DNA from: DASTFY01 sp963813375
GTDB lineage: Bacteria; Actinomycetota; Acidimicrobiia; Acidimicrobiales; Ilumatobacteraceae
Assembly: GCA_963813375.1 (NCBI GenBank)
Contig: CAWEYT010000023.1
Coordinates: 146,242-210,241, forward strand
Length of the DNA stretch: 64,000 nucleotides
Direction: 5' to 3'
The position numbers and the translations under genes were made by a program. The notes beneath the pieces are model-generated. The model searched no databases, had not been told where the DNA came from, and saw nothing but the letters and a program-made list of their open reading frames with translations. Positions 61,985 through 64,000 of the stretch are shown here, piece by piece (position 1 is the stretch's first letter; each line of letters starts with the position of its first letter).

Positions 61985-63004
61985 TCAGCGGCCGTCGCCG
62001 CCCGAATCGGCTTCGTCCTCGTAGCTGATGGCGAGGGACTGATGAGGTGCCCGCAGCTCGGCTTCCACCTCGGCGTTGAGGACGGCGCGGTCCTGCTCGG
62101 TCAGCCCTGCGGTGAAGATGCTGCGCGGCCACAGGTGTTGGGCGCGCACCGGGTTCACCTCGGCGGCGTACACGAAGACGGTGGCGAGCAGCGCGATCCA
62201 GGCCATCAGCCCGAGCACGACGCCGAAGAGCCCATAGGACGCGGACGCCCCGGAGAGCTGTCGGTCGACGATGGTGGTCCCCAGGACGAGGAGGACTTGA
62301 AGTCCGACCGCAGCGACGACAGCGCCGGGCAGTAGCTCGGGCCACGACGGCCCCGTCGGCGTCAGTGCTCTGAATGCCAGCGCGAACCAGCAGACGTTGA
62401 GTGCCAATGCCGCGACGACGAGCCCGATCCGCGCCGGAGCGCCGAGCCAGTCGAGGGCGGTGGCCAGGCTGGTGAGCAAGGCGGTGCTCAGCACCGCGAG
62501 CCCGACCACGAGGAGGAGGAGCACGCTGCGCAGGAGGCGAGGGAGGAACCCGGGGCGGTGTCGCCGTTGGATGTTCCAGACCGAGGCCAGCACGTCCTGA
62601 GCGGCTTGGGTGACGCCGAGTCCACCCCAGAGCGCCGTGCCCAAACCGATGAGGAGTGCCCAGATGTTGCCACTGAGGGATCCGACGTTCTGGCTGAGTT
62701 GGTCGCCGACGACCGGGAACTGGGCGACCGCCGAGTCGAGCACGTCCTGTTGGAGATCGGGTCGGTCGTCGAGGACGTAGCCCAGGATCGTCACCGTGAC
62801 CAGCAGCAGCGGGAAGAGGCTGAGGAACCCGCGGTACGTGAGGTGACCGACGAGCTTGCCACCGTCGTCGTCGCCGAACTTCTTCCACACCGCTACGACG
62901 AAGGCGACCGGCGAATGTCGCCGCTGCCAGCTGTCGATGCGGCCCAGGAGGTTGTTCGGCGCGCGGGGAGCATCCCCCGAGGGCTCCACCACTCTCGTCG
63001 ACAC
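61985..63004 (-). CDS. YihY/BrkB-family membrane protein
   Basis: 339 residues with six hydrophobic helices. YihY hallmarks: GKLVGHLTYRGFLSLFPLLL near residue 50, NIWALLIGLGTALWGGLGVT, VWNIQRRHRPGFLPRLLRSV and YGLFGVVLGLMAWIALLATV. The C-terminus is soluble (RAVLNAEVEAELRAPHQSLA). Long called a ribonuclease BN, the family is now seen as membrane proteins of uncertain function. GTG 63004; divergent from the ABM monooxygenase. Confidence 0.9.
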   Translation of the reverse strand: MSTRVVEPSGDAPRAPNNLLGRIDSWQRRHSPVAFVVAVWKKFGDDDGGKLVGHLTYRGFLSLFPLLLVTVTILGYVLDDRPDLQQDVLDSAVAQFPVVGDQLSQNVGSLSGNIWALLIGLGTALWGGLGVTQAAQDVLASVWNIQRRHRPGFLPRLLRSVLLLLVVGLAVLSTALLTSLATALDWLGAPARIGLVVAALALNVCWFALAFRALTPTGPSWPELLPGAVVAAVGLQVLLVLGTTIVDRQLSGASASYGLFGVVLGLMAWIALLATVFVYAAEVNPVRAQHLWPRSIFTAGLTEQDRAVLNAEVEAELRAPHQSLAISYEDEADSGGDGR

Positions 63005-63069
63005 ACTGGCGACATACCCGGTCTCGCGATCCGCAATCGTCGGTCTTGCCGAGTCGGTAGCGTCCGGCG

Positions 63070-63366
63070 ATGCTCATCGTGACTGGCAGCATCCGGGCGC
63101 GGCCGGAGCACATCGATCGGGTGCTCGAACTCAGCCTCGAGCACGTCCACCGTTCACGGCAGGAGCACGGATGTCTTCTGCACGCCGTCCACCGCGACGT
63201 CGAGGACAACAACCGTCTCGTCTTCCTGGAGCACTGGGCGGACGTCGATACCCTGCGCGCGCACTTCGCCGTACCAGCGTCGATCGCGTTCGTGCGCGAG
63301 GCCGCTGCGCTCGCCGTCGATCCACCCGAGCTGGCGATCTTCGAGGCGCAGCCGATCTCGATCTAG
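63070..63366 (+). CDS. antibiotic biosynthesis monooxygenase (ABM)-domain protein
   Basis: 98 residues with one ferredoxin-like ABM fold: MLIVTGSIRARPEHIDRVLE, RSRQEHGCLLHAVHRDVEDN, RLVFLEHWADVDTLRAHFAV. Such proteins act as cofactor-free monooxygenases or as small stress proteins (YgiN-type). ATG 63070. The stop lies 14 bp from the end of the convergent MazF-type gene. Confidence 0.88.
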   Translation: MLIVTGSIRARPEHIDRVLELSLEHVHRSRQEHGCLLHAVHRDVEDNNRLVFLEHWADVDTLRAHFAVPASIAFVREAAALAVDPPELAIFEAQPISI

Positions 63367-63380
63367 CGACGCCACGGCGG

Positions 63381-63707
63381 TCACGCGCAGTCCGTGGCGA
63401 CTTCCAGCGCAGCACACAGCTCCCGCATCCTTTGTCCGCTGAGCGTGCCCAATCGTTCGAGGAGCACGGCCACCGACACGGACTCGACGGCGTCGAGGTT
63501 GACCGCGCTCCGCCGAGGGACGGGATCCTCATCCGGTTCGAGCACCACCTCGCTCGGCAAGCCTCGGATCGTGGTGGTGCATGGCGCGATCAGGGCGCGT
63601 CGGAGTCTCGGGATCGCGGCGTCACGAGACAGAACGACCACCGGGCGCCGACCGATCTCTGGCGGTTCGCACCACCAGATCTCACCCCGGCGAGGAAGAG
63701 CGGTCAC
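63381..63707 (-). CDS. MazF/PemK-type mRNA interferase toxin
   Basis: 108 residues. The MazF fold is clear: LPRRGEIWWCEPPEIGRRPV then VVLSRDAAI, LIAPCTTTIRGLPSEVVLEP, and SAVNLDAVESVSVAVLLERL, with the Arg in strand 1 and Thr residues of the catalytic loop (PCTTTIRG) conserved. MazF toxins cut mRNA at short sequences. The start overlaps the antitoxin stop by 4 bp, so the pair is co-translated. Confidence 0.9.
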   Translation of the reverse strand: MTALPRRGEIWWCEPPEIGRRPVVVLSRDAAIPRLRRALIAPCTTTIRGLPSEVVLEPDEDPVPRRSAVNLDAVESVSVAVLLERLGTLSGQRMRELCAALEVATDCA

Positions 63708-63943
63708 GTCGCCGAGGCTGCGTCACGGAACGATGCCAGGTCGCCCCACTCGTCGGCTTCGTCGATCGGATGGGCGGCGTACGCCGCGGCGTAGGCGAGA
63801 TCCACCTCGGCGCTGCGATAGCGGTGGAGGAGTGCCGCCAGTGCCTCGTCCATGAGCTCGGCATCCGTCCGCCCCGCCCCGACCGATCGTGCGTCTGAGA
63901 GGAGTTGGTGATCCACGGTGGTGCTGATTCTGACGCGGGCCAT
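63704..63943 (-). CDS. MazE-like antitoxin (ribbon-helix-helix type)
   Basis: 79 residues: an N-terminal RHH-like segment RVRISTTVDHQLLSDARSVG followed by LMDEALAALLHRYRSAEVDL and an acidic toxin-neutralising tail (AHPIDEADEWGDLASFRDAA). Order antitoxin-toxin with 4-bp overlap is standard. ATG 63943 lies inside an 11-bp-period repeat that is a likely autorepression site. Confidence 0.82.
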   Translation of the reverse strand: MARVRISTTVDHQLLSDARSVGAGRTDAELMDEALAALLHRYRSAEVDLAYAAAYAAHPIDEADEWGDLASFRDAASAT

Positions 63944-63972
63944 GCCATGACTATGCCATGATCATGCCACGG
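63942..63972. promoter_or_regulatory. three 11-bp-period repeats over the antitoxin start
   Basis: ATGCCATGA at 63942 and 63953 and ATGCCACGG at 63964 on the + strand recur every 11 bp, about one helical turn, next to a GATC-centred dyad. RHH antitoxins commonly bind such arrays, so this is a likely operator of the toxin-antitoxin pair. Confidence 0.55.
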
Positions 63973-64000
63973 CGGCAACGCCCGGCGTAGGAGCCTGCGC

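Overview
The window is very GC-rich, uses many GTG and some TTG starts, and is packed with head-to-tail overlapping genes (ATGA, GTGA, TGATG). Gene content points to a high-GC actinobacterium: an F420-type luciferase-family oxidoreductase, DUF2510, DUF2252, a MalT/LAL-type regulator, DUF1269-like and DoxX proteins. Acidimicrobiia is a reasonable guess but is not proven. No rRNA, tRNA, CRISPR array, insertion sequence or replication origin was found.

Frames are broken very unevenly. From about 0.4 to 24 kb most genes are interrupted by one-base shifts, yet both sides of each break still encode the same family. From 24.9 to 59 kb almost every gene is intact. This looks like sequencing or assembly error in the left third rather than gene decay. 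Coordinates are given for the whole gene, with the breaks named.

Region 0-13.6 kb: a FUSC-like protein (cut by the window edge), cydB-cydA, a GH15 glucoamylase, an operon of aldose 1-epimerase, type II NADH dehydrogenase, GMC oxidoreductase and SDR dehydrogenase, a 771-residue MalT/LAL-type regulator, and a DUF1269-like protein. Four perfect copies of TCATCC-N5-GGATGA sit in the three promoter regions of this block and nowhere else that I found. GGATGA is the core of the E. coli MalT box, so this looks like a self-contained regulon linking glucan hydrolysis and glucose oxidation to NADH dehydrogenase and cytochrome bd.

Region 12.9-24.9 kb: two paralogous membrane proteins flank a ClC channel and a DUF2252 protein. 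They are followed by two PhoX-type Tat proteins, a secreted delta-60 repeat protein, a cyclic-nucleotide-binding protein, a VC0807-like membrane protein and an M1-peptidase-like lipoprotein that has lost half of its zinc motif.

Region 24.9-39.4 kb: an FAD oxidoreductase, a DUF2510-CPBP protease, a tight minus-strand operon (metallophosphoesterase, M20 peptidase, P1 peptidase, panB, panC), a secreted unknown protein, a ThuA-like protein, a hexapeptide acyltransferase, a DoxX pair and a heterodimeric ABC exporter with one degenerate ATP site.

Region 39.4-48.7 kb: an intact 967-residue TIR-transmembrane-WD40 protein, an alpha/beta hydrolase, a zinc alcohol dehydrogenase, and a MoxR-DUF58-DUF4129 cluster.

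Region 48.7-60.3 kb: a catabolic block with an LLM oxidoreductase, aldehyde dehydrogenase, methyltransferase, class III aminotransferase, DUF4386, TetR regulator, two SDRs, a PPOX-like protein, a Rieske oxygenase and a PotA-like ATPase. Two matching TetR-style operators (ACTGAC-N6-GTCAG) mark its two outer promoters.

Region 60.3-64 kb: gene remnants (methyltransferase and hydrolase fragments), a DUF3237-like protein, a HAD phosphatase, YihY, an ABM monooxygenase and a MazF-type toxin-antitoxin pair with an 11-bp-period repeat over the antitoxin start.
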